DNA of 64,000 nt from Candidatus Mailhella excrementigallinarum (GTDB taxonomy: Bacteria; Desulfobacterota; Desulfovibrionia; Desulfovibrionales; Desulfovibrionaceae), in contig CALUUZ010000001.1 in NCBI GenBank assembly GCA_944324075.1, forward strand, positions 124,001 to 188,000, in the 5' to 3' direction. The notes beneath the pieces were generated by a model. The model saw nothing but the letters and a program-made list of their open reading frames with translations. It was not told where the DNA came from and made no database searches. Within the stretch, counting starts at the first letter, position 1; each line of letters starts with the position of its first letter. This document shows, piece after piece, positions 42,741 to 52,400 of the stretch. A program made the position numbers and the translations under genes.

Positions 42741-43595
42741 TCATTCAAGGGTCGGCACAAGCCGCCCCTCCGCCGCAAGATAGCAATCATCCAGGCGTTC
42801 CAGAATACGCCGCAGCAGCCTTGCGCGATCCACTGCCCGCCCTGACGAAATCAGCAGCGAACCCGCCCGGTCACGGATTTCCGGGGCAAAATCCTCCGCC
42901 CGGGCGTTCACGTTGACGCCGATGCCGATGACCATCCATTCCAGCTCGTCCGCCCGGTGTCCGCTTTCCGCAAGCACGCCGCAGATCTTGCGCCCGTCCA
43001 GCAGCACATCGTTGGGTTCCTTGAGCTCCGGCTCCAGGCCCGTAATCTCGCATACCGCATCGCATACTGCCCTCAGGGCCATATGCGTCACCTCCGCCGC
43101 ACCCGCGCGGGAGGGTCGCAGAACAATCGTAAACGCCAGACTGCGGGGCGCGGAAAACCAGGAGCGGCCCTTGCGGCCCTTGCCCGAAGACTGCCTGCCC
43201 GCGACGACGACGCTCCCTTCCTCCGCACCGTCCATTGCCGCCCGCGCGGCCACGTTGTTGGTGGTATCCGTCTCCTCCAGCCAAATCCAGTCCCCTTGTC
43301 CGAGCAGACGGGAACGCAGGCCGGACATCACGGCCTCCGCAGAAAAGTCCCCGCTTTCCGCAAGCAGCCTGTACCCCCGGCGCGGAACCGCATCAATGAG
43401 AAAACCGCGTCCGCGCAGCGTCCGCACATGCTTGCTCACGGCGGCCCGGCTCAGGCCGAGCAGGGCGGAAATTTCCTCGCCGGAACGCCAGCCTTCTCCC
43501 GTTCCGGAAGCGGCCTCGCGCAGCAGCGCCAGAATGCGATCCCTGGTAGATGCGTCCGCAGGGCCGGACTGCGCGCAGGACAGAGTATCGGACAT
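42741..43595 (-). CDS. birA: Biotin-[acetyl-CoA-carboxylase] ligase and biotin operon repressor
   Basis: A 284-residue bifunctional BirA. The N-terminal helix-turn-helix (about 18-75: WRSGEEISALLGLSRAAVSKHVRTLRGRG) binds the operator; the ligase domain has TNNVAARAA, the biotinyl-AMP loop SSGKGRKGRSW, KEPNDVLLDGRKICGVLAE and a C-terminal SH3-like domain. It attaches biotin to carboxylase carrier protein and represses bio genes when charged. The motif EPND differs from the more common WPND. No ribosome binding site is visible before the ATG; TTTACAAT abuts it. It is divergent from bioB. Confidence 0.92.
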   Translation of the reverse strand: MSDTLSCAQSGPADASTRDRILALLREAASGTGEGWRSGEEISALLGLSRAAVSKHVRTLRGRGFLIDAVPRRGYRLLAESGDFSAEAVMSGLRSRLLGQGDWIWLEETDTTNNVAARAAMDGAEEGSVVVAGRQSSGKGRKGRSWFSAPRSLAFTIVLRPSRAGAAEVTHMALRAVCDAVCEITGLEPELKEPNDVLLDGRKICGVLAESGHRADELEWMVIGIGVNVNARAEDFAPEIRDRAGSLLISSGRAVDRARLLRRILERLDDCYLAAEGRLVPTLE

Positions 43596-43596
43596 A

Positions 43597-43631
43597 TTGT
43601 AAACCTTATTTTGAAAAAATTAAGTTGACAT
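43597..43631. promoter_or_regulatory. Candidate BirA operator in the birA-bioB intergenic region
   Basis: TTGTAAACC at 43597-43605 equals the known BirA half-site (TTGTAAACC-N14-16-GGTTTACAA). The partner AGTTGACAT at 43623-43631 matches 6 of 9 positions at 17 bases spacing. The left half-site directly abuts the birA start codon. TTGACA inside the right half could be a -35 for bioB. This fits repression of both birA and the bio operon. Confidence 0.55.
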
Positions 43632-43758
43632 TTAAAGGCAACCCCTGATAGCGATCAGACCGCAATATCCTTCCGGCAGTTTAAACCGGGAGACTGCGCT
43701 TGTCCAAATTTCTTTTCCGCCCCTCCCCGCAAAATTCTCCCACAAAGAAAGGCCCTTC

Positions 43759-44760
43759 ATGCACACGCTTCTCCACACCATCCTGAACCGCATTGCGACC
43801 GGGCGGCTTCCCCTGCTGAACGCGGCGGAGGCCGTCACCCTGGCCCTCCTGCCCGAACAGGACAACCTCGACATTCTGGCCGCTGCCTCCGCCGCACGGG
43901 CGGCGTTCGGCCCGGATGCGGGCGCGAGCTGCGGCATCGTCAACGCCAAATCCGGGCATTGCCCGGAAAACTGCGCCTTCTGCGCTCAATCCGCGCATCA
44001 TCGCGGCAATGCGCCCGTGTACCCGCTCATGAGCGAGGATGAATTGCTGCGCCGGGCCGAAGAACTGGCTCGCGCCGGAGTTTCCCGCTTCGGCATCGTC
44101 ACCAGCGGCACGGCGCTCGACGAGCGCGAGCTCGACAGTCTTTGCGCGGCGGCGGAACGCATCCTCCGCAATGTGGATATCCGCCTGTGCGGTTCGCTGG
44201 GCATGCTGACGGAAGAACGGGGACGCCGTCTGAAAGAGGCCGGTTTCACCCGGTATCATCACAATCTGGAAACGGCGGCCAGCCATTTTGACACCATCTG
44301 CTCCACCCATGACTATGAGGAAGATATCCTGAGCCTGCGCGCCGCGCGCCGCGCCGGGCTGGAAGTTTGCAGCTGCGGCATTTTCGGTCTGGGCGAAAGC
44401 TGGGAACAGCGCGTGGAACTGGGCCTGACCCTGGCGGCGGAGGGCGTGGATTCCCTGCCGATCAACTTTCTGAAGGCCATTCCCGGAACCCCTCTGGAGG
44501 GGACGCCCCCTCTTCCTCCGGCGGAGGCTCTGCGCTGCATCGCGCTGATGCGCCTGCTGAATCCCGGCAGGGAGATCGTCATCTGCGGAGGGCGGGAACA
44601 TGCGCTGGGCCAGTGGCAATCCTGGGTATTCGCCGCCGGGGCCGGCATGATCATGACCGGAGACTACCTGACCACCACGGGCCGCGCTTTTGCGGAAGAT
44701 CACGCCATGCTGGCCGCTCTCGGTCTGCGCGCTGCGGAAAACATCGGGGCCCGCTCATGA
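43759..44760 (+). CDS. bioB: Biotin synthase
   Basis: A 333-residue radical SAM enzyme that inserts sulfur into dethiobiotin. The 4Fe-4S-SAM cysteines are Cys68, Cys72 and Cys75 in GHCPENCAFCAQS. Other family landmarks: YHHNLETAASHFDTICSTHDYE, FGLGESWEQRVEL, NFLKAIPGTPLEG and the closing TTGDYLTTTGR-like stretch (MTGDYLTTTG). AAGAAAGG precedes the ATG. Its stop overlaps the bioDA start (ATGA), so translation is coupled. Expression is probably controlled by BirA, encoded divergently. Confidence 0.97.
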   Translation: MHTLLHTILNRIATGRLPLLNAAEAVTLALLPEQDNLDILAAASAARAAFGPDAGASCGIVNAKSGHCPENCAFCAQSAHHRGNAPVYPLMSEDELLRRAEELARAGVSRFGIVTSGTALDERELDSLCAAAERILRNVDIRLCGSLGMLTEERGRRLKEAGFTRYHHNLETAASHFDTICSTHDYEEDILSLRAARRAGLEVCSCGIFGLGESWEQRVELGLTLAAEGVDSLPINFLKAIPGTPLEGTPPLPPAEALRCIALMRLLNPGREIVICGGREHALGQWQSWVFAAGAGMIMTGDYLTTTGRAFAEDHAMLAALGLRAAENIGARS

Positions 44761-46883
44761 CCCCGGCCGGGGCCGCTCCGCGCGGCTGCGTCATCACCGG
44801 CACGGACACCGATGCGGGAAAAACCGTGGTCACGGCGGCTCTGCTGCGCGCCCTGCTGGAATACGGGCTGGAAAGCGATCCGGAAAACCGTTTTGAAGCG
44901 CGGGCGATCAAGCCCGTGCAGACCGGCTGTGAGCCGGGAGAGGACGGCAATCCCGCCGCGCCGGATGTAAAACGCTGTATCGAGGCTTTGCGCGGCTTGT
45001 CTCTTCCTGAGGCAGCACAGCCCCGCGCTTCGGCGCTGCGCTGTTTCCACCCGGCCTGCTCCCCTCATCTCGCCGCGCGGAAAGCCGGAGAACATCTGGA
45101 TGCGCGGGAACTCGCCCTGGCCTGCCGTACAGAGGCCTGCAAGGCAAACTTCACGCTCATTGAGGGGGCGGGGGGCGTGCATGTGCCCCTCAATGACGAG
45201 GAAGATATGCTCGACCTCATGGCCGCGCTGGATTTTCCCGTGCTGCTGGTGGTGGGCAACAAGCTGGGCTGTATCAATCACGCGCTGCTCACATTGGACG
45301 CGCTGGCCGCGCGGGGCCTGCGCGGGACGGGCATGATCCTGTGCCGCACCAGGCCCGATCGCCCGGAAGAAACGTGCCTGCTGGCGGACAACGCCGCCGT
45401 GCTGGCCCGCAAGGGCGCGGAACGAGGTTTTCCCCTGCTGGCGGATCTGCCCTTTCTGCCCGGGCTGGACGCTCCGTCCTGCGGGGAACGGGAAAGCGCG
45501 TGGGCGCGGCTTTCAGCCCTGCTGCGCGCCGCCGCGCGCCATGCGCTCTCCTCCTGTGCCGAAAAAATATCGGAACAGAATCCTGCGGCGGATGCTCTTC
45601 TGGCCTTTGACCGGGATCATGTCTGGCACCCCTATGCGCCCGCCGCTCCGGGTCCGAAGGTATGGGAGGCCGTCTCCACCTCAGGCGTGCGTATCCGGCT
45701 GAGAGACGGACGTGAAGTGGTGGACGGCATGTCCTCCTGGTGGTGCGCCGCCCTGGGCTACCGCCACCCGGAACTGACCCGCGCTCTGACGGAGCAGGCC
45801 GCGCGCATGCCGCATGTCATGTTCGGCGGTCTGACCCACCAGCCGGCCGTGACGCTGGCAGAAAAGCTCCTCGCACTGGCGCCTGCCGGACTGGACAAGG
45901 TCTTTTTCGCGGATTCCGGGTCCGTGGCTGTGGAGGCCGCGCTCAAAATGACCCTGCAATACTGGCAGGCCCGGGGAAAGCCGGGCAAAACCCGTCTGGC
46001 CGCCCTGCGCGGGGCCTACCACGGCGATACCTGCGGAGCCATGTCCGTCTGTGATCCCGTTACCGGCATGCATCACCTGTTTTCCGGCATTCTGCCGCGC
46101 CAGCTCTTTCTGGAGCGCCCATCCTGCCGCTTCGATCAAGTCTTTGATCCGGCAGGTTTTACGGAAACGGAGCATACCCTGCGGCGCGAAGCCGCAACCC
46201 TGGCCGCCGTCATCGTCGAGCCCATTGTCCAGGGAGCGGGGGGGATGTGGTTCTACCATCCCGACTACCTGCGCCGCCTGCGCTCCCTGTGCGATGAGCT
46301 GGACATTCTGCTCGTCGCGGATGAAATCGCCACCGGCTTCGGGCGCACGGGACGCCTCTTCGCCTCGGAATGGGCGGCAATCTCCCCGGACATCATGTGT
46401 CTGGGCAAGGCTCTGACCGGCGGAACCATGACTCTTTCCGCCGTGTTGGCGAGCGAACGCGTGGCGGACGCCGTTTCCCGCCCCAAAGCCGGAGGCATGC
46501 CCGGCGCGTTCATGCACGGCCCGACCTTCATGGGCAACCCGCTGGCCTGCGCCGTGGCCTGCGCCGCTGTGGACGCCCTGCAGGCTTTTCCCTGGCGGGA
46601 ACATGTCGTCCGGCTGGAGCGCCGCCTTGCCCAGGGACTGGCTCCTTGCCGGAACATGCACGGGGTAAGCGACGTGCGTGTGCTGGGAGCCATCGGCGTG
46701 GTGGAAACGGAACTCCCTGTGAATACGGAAAAAATGCAGGATTTCTTCGTGCGGCAGGGTGTATGGATTCGCCCCTTCAGCCGCACGGTGTACGTCATGC
46801 CGCCCTTCGTCACGGAAGACGGGGATGCGGATCTGCTGACCGGCGCCGTGCGCCTGGCCTTTGAACAAGGAGTGCACCTGTGA
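44757..46883 (+). CDS. bioDA: Fused dethiobiotin synthetase - adenosylmethionine-8-amino-7-oxononanoate aminotransferase (BioD-BioA)
   Basis: A single 708-residue chain joining two consecutive biotin enzymes. Residues 1-260 are BioD: P-loop GTDTDAGKT (Lys22), KPVQTGCEPGED, LIEGAGGVHVPL. Residues 275-708 are BioA: DRDHVWHPYAP, GMSSWWCAALGYRHPEL, AYHGDTCGAMSVCDP, VADEIATGFGRTG and the PLP lysine Lys551 in LGKALTGG. BioA makes DAPA from KAPA and BioD closes the ureido ring, so the fusion may channel DAPA. There is no stop or frame change at the junction. It overlaps bioB at its start and the symporter gene at its end. bioF is not in the window. Confidence 0.95.
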   Translation: MTPAGAAPRGCVITGTDTDAGKTVVTAALLRALLEYGLESDPENRFEARAIKPVQTGCEPGEDGNPAAPDVKRCIEALRGLSLPEAAQPRASALRCFHPACSPHLAARKAGEHLDARELALACRTEACKANFTLIEGAGGVHVPLNDEEDMLDLMAALDFPVLLVVGNKLGCINHALLTLDALAARGLRGTGMILCRTRPDRPEETCLLADNAAVLARKGAERGFPLLADLPFLPGLDAPSCGERESAWARLSALLRAAARHALSSCAEKISEQNPAADALLAFDRDHVWHPYAPAAPGPKVWEAVSTSGVRIRLRDGREVVDGMSSWWCAALGYRHPELTRALTEQAARMPHVMFGGLTHQPAVTLAEKLLALAPAGLDKVFFADSGSVAVEAALKMTLQYWQARGKPGKTRLAALRGAYHGDTCGAMSVCDPVTGMHHLFSGILPRQLFLERPSCRFDQVFDPAGFTETEHTLRREAATLAAVIVEPIVQGAGGMWFYHPDYLRRLRSLCDELDILLVADEIATGFGRTGRLFASEWAAISPDIMCLGKALTGGTMTLSAVLASERVADAVSRPKAGGMPGAFMHGPTFMGNPLACAVACAAVDALQAFPWREHVVRLERRLAQGLAPCRNMHGVSDVRVLGAIGVVETELPVNTEKMQDFFVRQGVWIRPFSRTVYVMPPFVTEDGDADLLTGAVRLAFEQGVHL

Positions 46884-48262
46884 CGTTTTTTCTTGTTTAT
46901 GCCGCGTTGCTGCTGGGCATGGGGCTGCTGGAGGCTCTGCGCGAATCCCGCGCGAAAAGCGGGCGCGACGCCTTTTTCGTCAACAGCCGGGCCTCCGGGC
47001 CGTGGCAGGTGGGCATCTCCATCATTGCCTCCTGCGTGGGCGGTTCCGCCACGCTGGGTATGGCCGGGCTGGCCTGGCAGGCGGGAACACCCGCATTCTG
47101 GTGGCTGGGCGGCGGGGCGTGCGGACTGTTTGTCCTGACCCTGTTTCTGGCAAAGAAAGTGCGGGAAAGCGGCGCGCATACCATGCCGGAAATGGTCGAC
47201 GCCTTTCTGGGCCGTGAGAGTACAGCGTCTCTTCCCCGCCCGATCCTTTCTCCCCGCAGGCTGGTCGCCGCAGTCATCGTGCCCGCCTGGCTGGCCATTC
47301 TGGCCGCACAGTTTACGGCCATGGGCAGACTCACCTCCTCCCTGACCGGGCTTGCGCCCGAAACCGCGCTTATCGCGGGGGCGGGGCTTATTGTCCTCTA
47401 TGCCCTGCTGGGCGGGCAGGCCGCAGTCATCCGCAGTGACGTGCCGCAATTCGCCATGTTGCTGGCCGGGCTGGCCACGGCCTGCGCCTTCCTGCTTTTC
47501 CGGGAGCCTCCGGCGCTGCGGACCGTGCCGCTCGAACTGGTCAATGAATCCTTTCCTCCGGCCCGTCTCGGCTATTTCATGGCCGTGATCGGCGGCAGTT
47601 ATGTGGTCTGCCCCATGCTCTTCGGGCGTATCCTCAGCGCCAGGGATACCCGCAGTGCGGTGACGGGCTGCCGCATCGGCGTGGCCGGACTGCTGCTCTG
47701 CGCCGTGCTCATCACGGCAATCGGCCTTGCCTGCCGGGGATTTGTGCCGCCGGACTGCGCGCCGGATGCCGTGCTGACTTCCGCCCTGGAACGCATGCCC
47801 GCCTGGGCCTCGCTTGTTCTGCTGCTGGCTCTGCTCAGCGCCGTGCTCTCCTCGGCGGATTCCTGCCTGATCACGGCTTCCACCGTATTGTGCAATGACC
47901 TTCTGCCCCCGCGCGCAAGGGGAGGCGTCGGCCTCTGCCGCGCGGCCACGCTGCTGCTCGGCCTTGCCGCCTGCATGCTGGCCGCGCGCGGGCACGGCAT
48001 TCTTGATCTCCTGCTCATGGCCAACGATATTTACGTCAGCGGCGTGGTCGCTCCGGTATTCTGCGGCATGCTCCTGCCCGCCGGACGCAGACCCGCGCCC
48101 GGCATCTCCGTACTGGCCGTGGCCTGCGGAGGAGTACTGGGACTGAGCGCCGCCATAACCGGAAACCCCGTATTCGGTTACTGGGGCATGGGCATATCCG
48201 GCCTGCTGGTGCTGACCGGGGCGCTGCGGCGAAACTCGCCGCTCATCGCTGGAGAGCTCTAG
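46880..48262 (+). CDS. Sodium:solute symporter family protein (SSS)
   Basis: A 460-residue inner-membrane protein with about 12-13 hydrophobic segments. Family landmarks: FFVNSRASGPWQVGISIIASCVGGSATLGMAGLAW at the N-terminus and SAVLSSADSCLITASTVLCNDLL, which matches the SSS Na2-site region. It starts with GTG 46880 overlapping the bioDA stop, with AAGGAG 8 bases upstream, so it is the third gene of the bio operon. That context suggests uptake of biotin, a biotin precursor such as KAPA or pimelate, or a linked metabolite; this is inference. Its stop codon TAG (48260-48262) coincides with the border of a family B repeat. Confidence 0.87.
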   Translation: MTFFLVYAALLLGMGLLEALRESRAKSGRDAFFVNSRASGPWQVGISIIASCVGGSATLGMAGLAWQAGTPAFWWLGGGACGLFVLTLFLAKKVRESGAHTMPEMVDAFLGRESTASLPRPILSPRRLVAAVIVPAWLAILAAQFTAMGRLTSSLTGLAPETALIAGAGLIVLYALLGGQAAVIRSDVPQFAMLLAGLATACAFLLFREPPALRTVPLELVNESFPPARLGYFMAVIGGSYVVCPMLFGRILSARDTRSAVTGCRIGVAGLLLCAVLITAIGLACRGFVPPDCAPDAVLTSALERMPAWASLVLLLALLSAVLSSADSCLITASTVLCNDLLPPRARGGVGLCRAATLLLGLAACMLAARGHGILDLLLMANDIYVSGVVAPVFCGMLLPAGRRPAPGISVLAVACGGVLGLSAAITGNPVFGYWGMGISGLLVLTGALRRNSPLIAGEL

Positions 48263-48439
48263 AGCGTTTTGCTCTTGAAAATATCTGCCGGCCAGACACT
48301 GTGTTCTGACCCGCAGGTTTCACGCCGCCGGAGCTTTACGCCGCAGGTGAATTGCGGCGACACCGGGGAAGGGGGGCGACGCGGCTTCAGTCTCGCCCTG
48401 CTCGACTGGAGGAGAGCACTTCATAAGCGAAATGCTCCA
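48260..48439 (-). repeat. Family B dispersed repeat, copy B5, full length and reversed
   Basis: About 180 bp. It starts TAGAGCGTTTTGCTCTTGAAA, shares GCAGGTTTCACGCC, GGTGAATTGCGGCGACACCGG and GGCTTCAGTCTCGCC, and ends AAGCGAAATGCTCCA. The first three bases serve as the stop codon of the symporter gene. The left border has TA; the right border has CA instead. Confidence 0.8.
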
Positions 48440-48578
48440 GGAGTTTTCCTTCTCATTGAGGCTCCGCGGGAACCTGGCGACGCACCGGGAGAGCCCGCAC
48501 ACACCGCAGGTATCCAGGCAGATATGGCAGCCCCGCAGCCTGACGGCCCGCGGGGAGTTCTCCATTCCTGCGCCGCGT

Positions 48579-49007
48579 TCAGCGGCAGATCATTTCGGAG
48601 GAAAGCACCGGAATATGATGCTGCCTGAGCACATCCAGCGCCTGTTCCGTGCGATCAAAGCGGAAAATGAGCGTGGCGTTCTCGCTGGAACGCTGCACAA
48701 AGGCATACATGTATTCGACATTGATTCCCGCACCGGAAAGTACGCGCAGGATGTGGTCCAGCCCGCCGGGCGTGTCGTCCACCTCAACGGCCACCACACT
48801 GGTGCTGCCCACGGTCAGTCCGTGTTCCTTGAGGACGAGCCTGGCCTTTTCGGTATTGTCCACGATAAGGCGAAGAATACCGAAATCCGAGGTATCGGCA
48901 AGAGAAAGGGCGCGGATGTTGACTCCGGCATCGGCAAGCGCCTTGGTCACTTCCACAAGACGGCCGGTCTTGTTTTCAAGAAAAATGGATATCTGCTCGA
49001 CAATCAT
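48579..49007 (-). CDS. Tandem ACT-domain protein
   Basis: A 142-residue cytosolic protein made of two ACT domains: residues 1-70 ([32 protein letters not shown]) and about 72-142 ([33 protein letters not shown]). ACT pairs bind amino acids and regulate enzymes of their metabolism; stand-alone pairs of this type often lie near phenylacetate-CoA ligase or acetolactate genes, which are not present here. GGAGGC is 6 bases before the ATG. Between it and tatA are about 100 bases on the same strand. Confidence 0.88.
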   Translation of the reverse strand: MIVEQISIFLENKTGRLVEVTKALADAGVNIRALSLADTSDFGILRLIVDNTEKARLVLKEHGLTVGSTSVVAVEVDDTPGGLDHILRVLSGAGINVEYMYAFVQRSSENATLIFRFDRTEQALDVLRQHHIPVLSSEMICR

Positions 49008-49110
49008 GAGGCGCCTCCGTGGCGGCCATCGACATGACGGCGTTCATATATGCGCGGAAAGAGGGGAAGTGCCGGAGCGCATCCCCTGCACGGACAGGAA
49101 AAGGGACGGA

Positions 49111-49308
49111 TCAGGCGTCCTTTTTCTCGTCATCCGTCTTCCTGCCCTTGGGGGTGACATCAATTTCGTCCGGCTCGGAAGAGGCCTGCCGGAAATTGCG
49201 GATGGCGCGGCCCAGCCCCCCCCCGATTTCGGGCAGGCGCTTCGCGCCGAAAATGACCAGTACCAGCACCAGAATAATCAAAAGTTCCTGCATGCCTATT
49301 CCAAACAT
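49111..49308 (-). CDS. tatA: Sec-independent protein translocase subunit TatA
   Basis: A 65-residue protein with one N-terminal TM helix ([24 protein letters not shown]) followed by the amphipathic helix [13 protein letters not shown] and a charged tail ending DDEKKDA. TatA oligomers form the translocation path for folded, often cofactor-containing, proteins with twin-arginine signals. GGAGGTTGCC precedes ATG 49308; the longer 74-residue start has no such site. tatB and tatC are not in this window. It lies just downstream of the helicase-nuclease gene (same strand). Confidence 0.93.
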   Translation of the reverse strand: MFGIGMQELLIILVLVLVIFGAKRLPEIGGGLGRAIRNFRQASSEPDEIDVTPKGRKTDDEKKDA

Positions 49309-49432
49309 GGCAACCTCCAGAAAATGTTCCGTCACTATACGGGCCTTGCAGCCCTCCGGTCAAGCAAGGACCGAACGCTGCCCGGCCGCCTGCCCATGTT
49401 CCGCAGCCGGGATTTCCGATTCGCCGGACGTT

Positions 49433-52400
49433 CTACCATTCCACGGGAATGCGCACCCGCTGCCCGGCCCTGCTGGTGAACAGCACATGCCCTTCCGCCC
49501 GGCCGAACTCGTACAGTCTGCGCGTGATGTCCACATCCGCCTCGCAATACGCGCCGATGAGATCGATCCGCCCTTCCTTCCACCACTGGAGCGCCTTCAG
49601 ACCGTCGGCCGTCTTGGGAACGCCCAGCGTGGCCCGGCCGAGGTTGTCCAGCGATACCCGATAGTTCAGGCGGTTCCTGACCTCCATGAGCAAATCGAGG
49701 CTGGGCAGTTCATGCAGATCGAAGTCGGCAAAGGGCTGAAGCACCTTGTAGTCAAAACGCAGGCTGTTGAAGCCGATTACCAGTCCCGCCCGGCGCATCA
49801 GGCCGAGCATGACGCCCAGTTCCTCCTGCCGGAAGTGCCTGTACGCCTCTCCGTCCCAGAGCACGGCCACGCTCACGCCCATGCGGTCGGCCCGATGCCA
49901 GCCGCCCACTTCCGCCGCCGAACGCCGGGTTTCCACGTCAAATACCATCACCGGACCTTTCCGCTGCGGCACGGCAGAGCAACCACCTTCCCGGCCCTCC
50001 TTGCCCGATCCCGCGCTCTCCCGTCCTTCCTCCATGCTGAGCCGCGGCATTTCAAGACGCCCCCCGGCCGCCCCTCCCGCGGTGTCCTCCGCGATCCGCC
50101 GGGGACTTTCCCTCCTTTCCCGCGGGCCGCTTCCTTCCGTGGCGAATGCGTCCTCTTCCCTGTCGGGAGAGCTTCCTTCCGCGGCCGGCTCCACCTTCAG
50201 GAGATCATCGTCCGCAGGGGCATATTCGCCGCTTATTAATGAAGAAATGAGAAACAGCGCTCCTGCCTTGTCGATGGGGCGGTTTCCCGATCCGCACTTG
50301 GGAGAATGCGTGCAGGACGGGCAGCCCGCCTCGCAGGGGCAGGACGCCAGGGTGTCCCGGTCGGCCTCGAACAACCGTTCCAGCAGAGGGAACGCCCCGC
50401 GCGTCAGACCGGCCCCGCCGGGCAGTCCGTCATAAATGAACACGGCGGACGCGCCGAGCTGGGGATGCATGGGGGTGGATATGCCGCCGAAGTCGTTGCG
50501 GTCGGCCAGCACCAGCAGCGGCATCAGGCCGATGGACACATGCTCCAGCGCATGGATGGCCCCCATGAAATGCATGAGTTCATCCTCCACGCGGCTGCGG
50601 AAACGCTCGGGAATGACAAACCACAGGCCCTCGGTTTCAAATATCTGGGGCGGCAGATCAAGAGGCTGGATATCCAGAACGCGCAAGGTTCCGTTCAGGC
50701 GGCGCTCATACCCGGTGATATGTTCTGTGACGCGCAGGCGGCCCCGCGCCGCGGGAGCGGCAAATACACGGGAAATTTCATCCACAGAGAGGATTTCCGT
50801 ACTCTTGGAACTGCGCACGCGGGTATGCCACTTCACTTCCTCCGGCACGGCGCGCACGCGGCGCGCCCCGAAATCCAGCTCTTTAATCACATAGGAGCGT
50901 CCCCTGTGCAGATACACCGCGCCGGGATGCGTTTCCCGCAGGGCCTGATGGGTGTCCACGCTGCCGATGACTTCTCCCGCCGGATCGACGATCTGGAAGG
51001 ATGCGCCTCCGCCGCGCAGTTCCACATCACGGTGGGGGCGCCTGCGCGCGGCAAGCCAGCTCTCTCCATCCGCGCTGCGCAGGAGCAGCGCCCTGCTCTC
51101 CAGTTCATGCACGGCCCGCCGGGCGGTCTCTCCGCGGATCAGCTCCTCTCCCCGCCGCAGAGGAGATTCCGCCGCCGCACACTCCAGATGCCTGACCAGC
51201 AATACCTCATTCTCCGGGTTGAGCACGGCCTTTTCCGGCGGGCGGCTGAAAAACTCGTCGGGGTGATGGATGAAAAACTGATCCAGGGCATCCTCTCCTG
51301 CCAGCAGAATCACGGCGGACTCCTGTCCCTTGCGGCCCACACGGCCTCCCCGCTGAAGCGTGGACATGATCGTGCCGGGATATCCCACCAGAATGCACAA
51401 GTCCAGGTTGCCGATATCGATGCCCAGTTCCAGCGCGCTGGTACTGATCACGGCCAGCAGTTCGCCCGAAGCCATGCGGGATTCGATCTCCCTCCGTTCC
51501 TCGGGCAGAAAGCCCGCGCGGTAGGCGCTGATGCGGGAACTCCAGCGCCCGGCACGGCTACCCGCCCACATGCCGACAAGCTCGGTCATGCGGCGCGAAC
51601 GGCAGTAGACAATGGTGCGGAGGTTGCGGGCCAGCGCCGCCTGAAGGAGCTGGATGGCGGCGGAAGCCGGGCTTTCCTCCGGGTCGATGAACACAACATG
51701 CCGTTTGCCCCGCGGCGCGCCGGACTCGGTGACGGCATGCACGGGCCGCCCGATCAGAGCCGTGCCCAGTTCCTCCGGATTGCCCACCGTGGCCGTACAC
51801 AGCACATGCACGGGCCGGGCGTTATAGCGCCCGCAGATGCGGGCCAGACGCCGCAGCAGCAGGGCCATGTGACTGCCCGATACGCCCCGGTAGCTGTGCG
51901 CCTCGTCAATGACCACAAAGGCCAGCGAGGCGAGAAAGGTCGTCCAGTTCGCATGATGGGGGAGAATGGCAAGATGCAGCATCTCCGGATTGGTGATCAG
52001 CGCGGTGGGCGGATTGGCGCGTATCTTGCGGCGGAAATGATCGCTTACGTCGCCGTCGTAAAGGGCGGCGCGGGGGCGGGCGTCTTCCGGCCAGGGCAGA
52101 CACAGGCGCTCGAAGGCCGCCTTCTGATCCTGAGCCAGCGCCTTGAGCGGAAAAATATACAGGGCGCGGGCATCCGGGTCCTGCGCGAAGCGCTCCAGCA
52201 CGGGGAGGTTATACACCAGAGTCTTGCCGCTGGCCGTGGGCGTGGTGACGATGACGTCCCGCCCCGCGCGGATATGGTCCGTGGCCTCGGCCTGATGTGA
52301 ATACAGCCGGATTCCCGCCCGATCGAGCAGCATTCGCACCGCATGCGACCAGGGCCGCCTGTTTTCGGCATGGACGGCGTCACTCCCCTCCAGCACGCGG

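Noticed and set aside
43632..43758. Riboswitch upstream of bioB
   Set aside because: No known biotin riboswitch class exists to match and the BirA-like half-site gives a simpler explanation.
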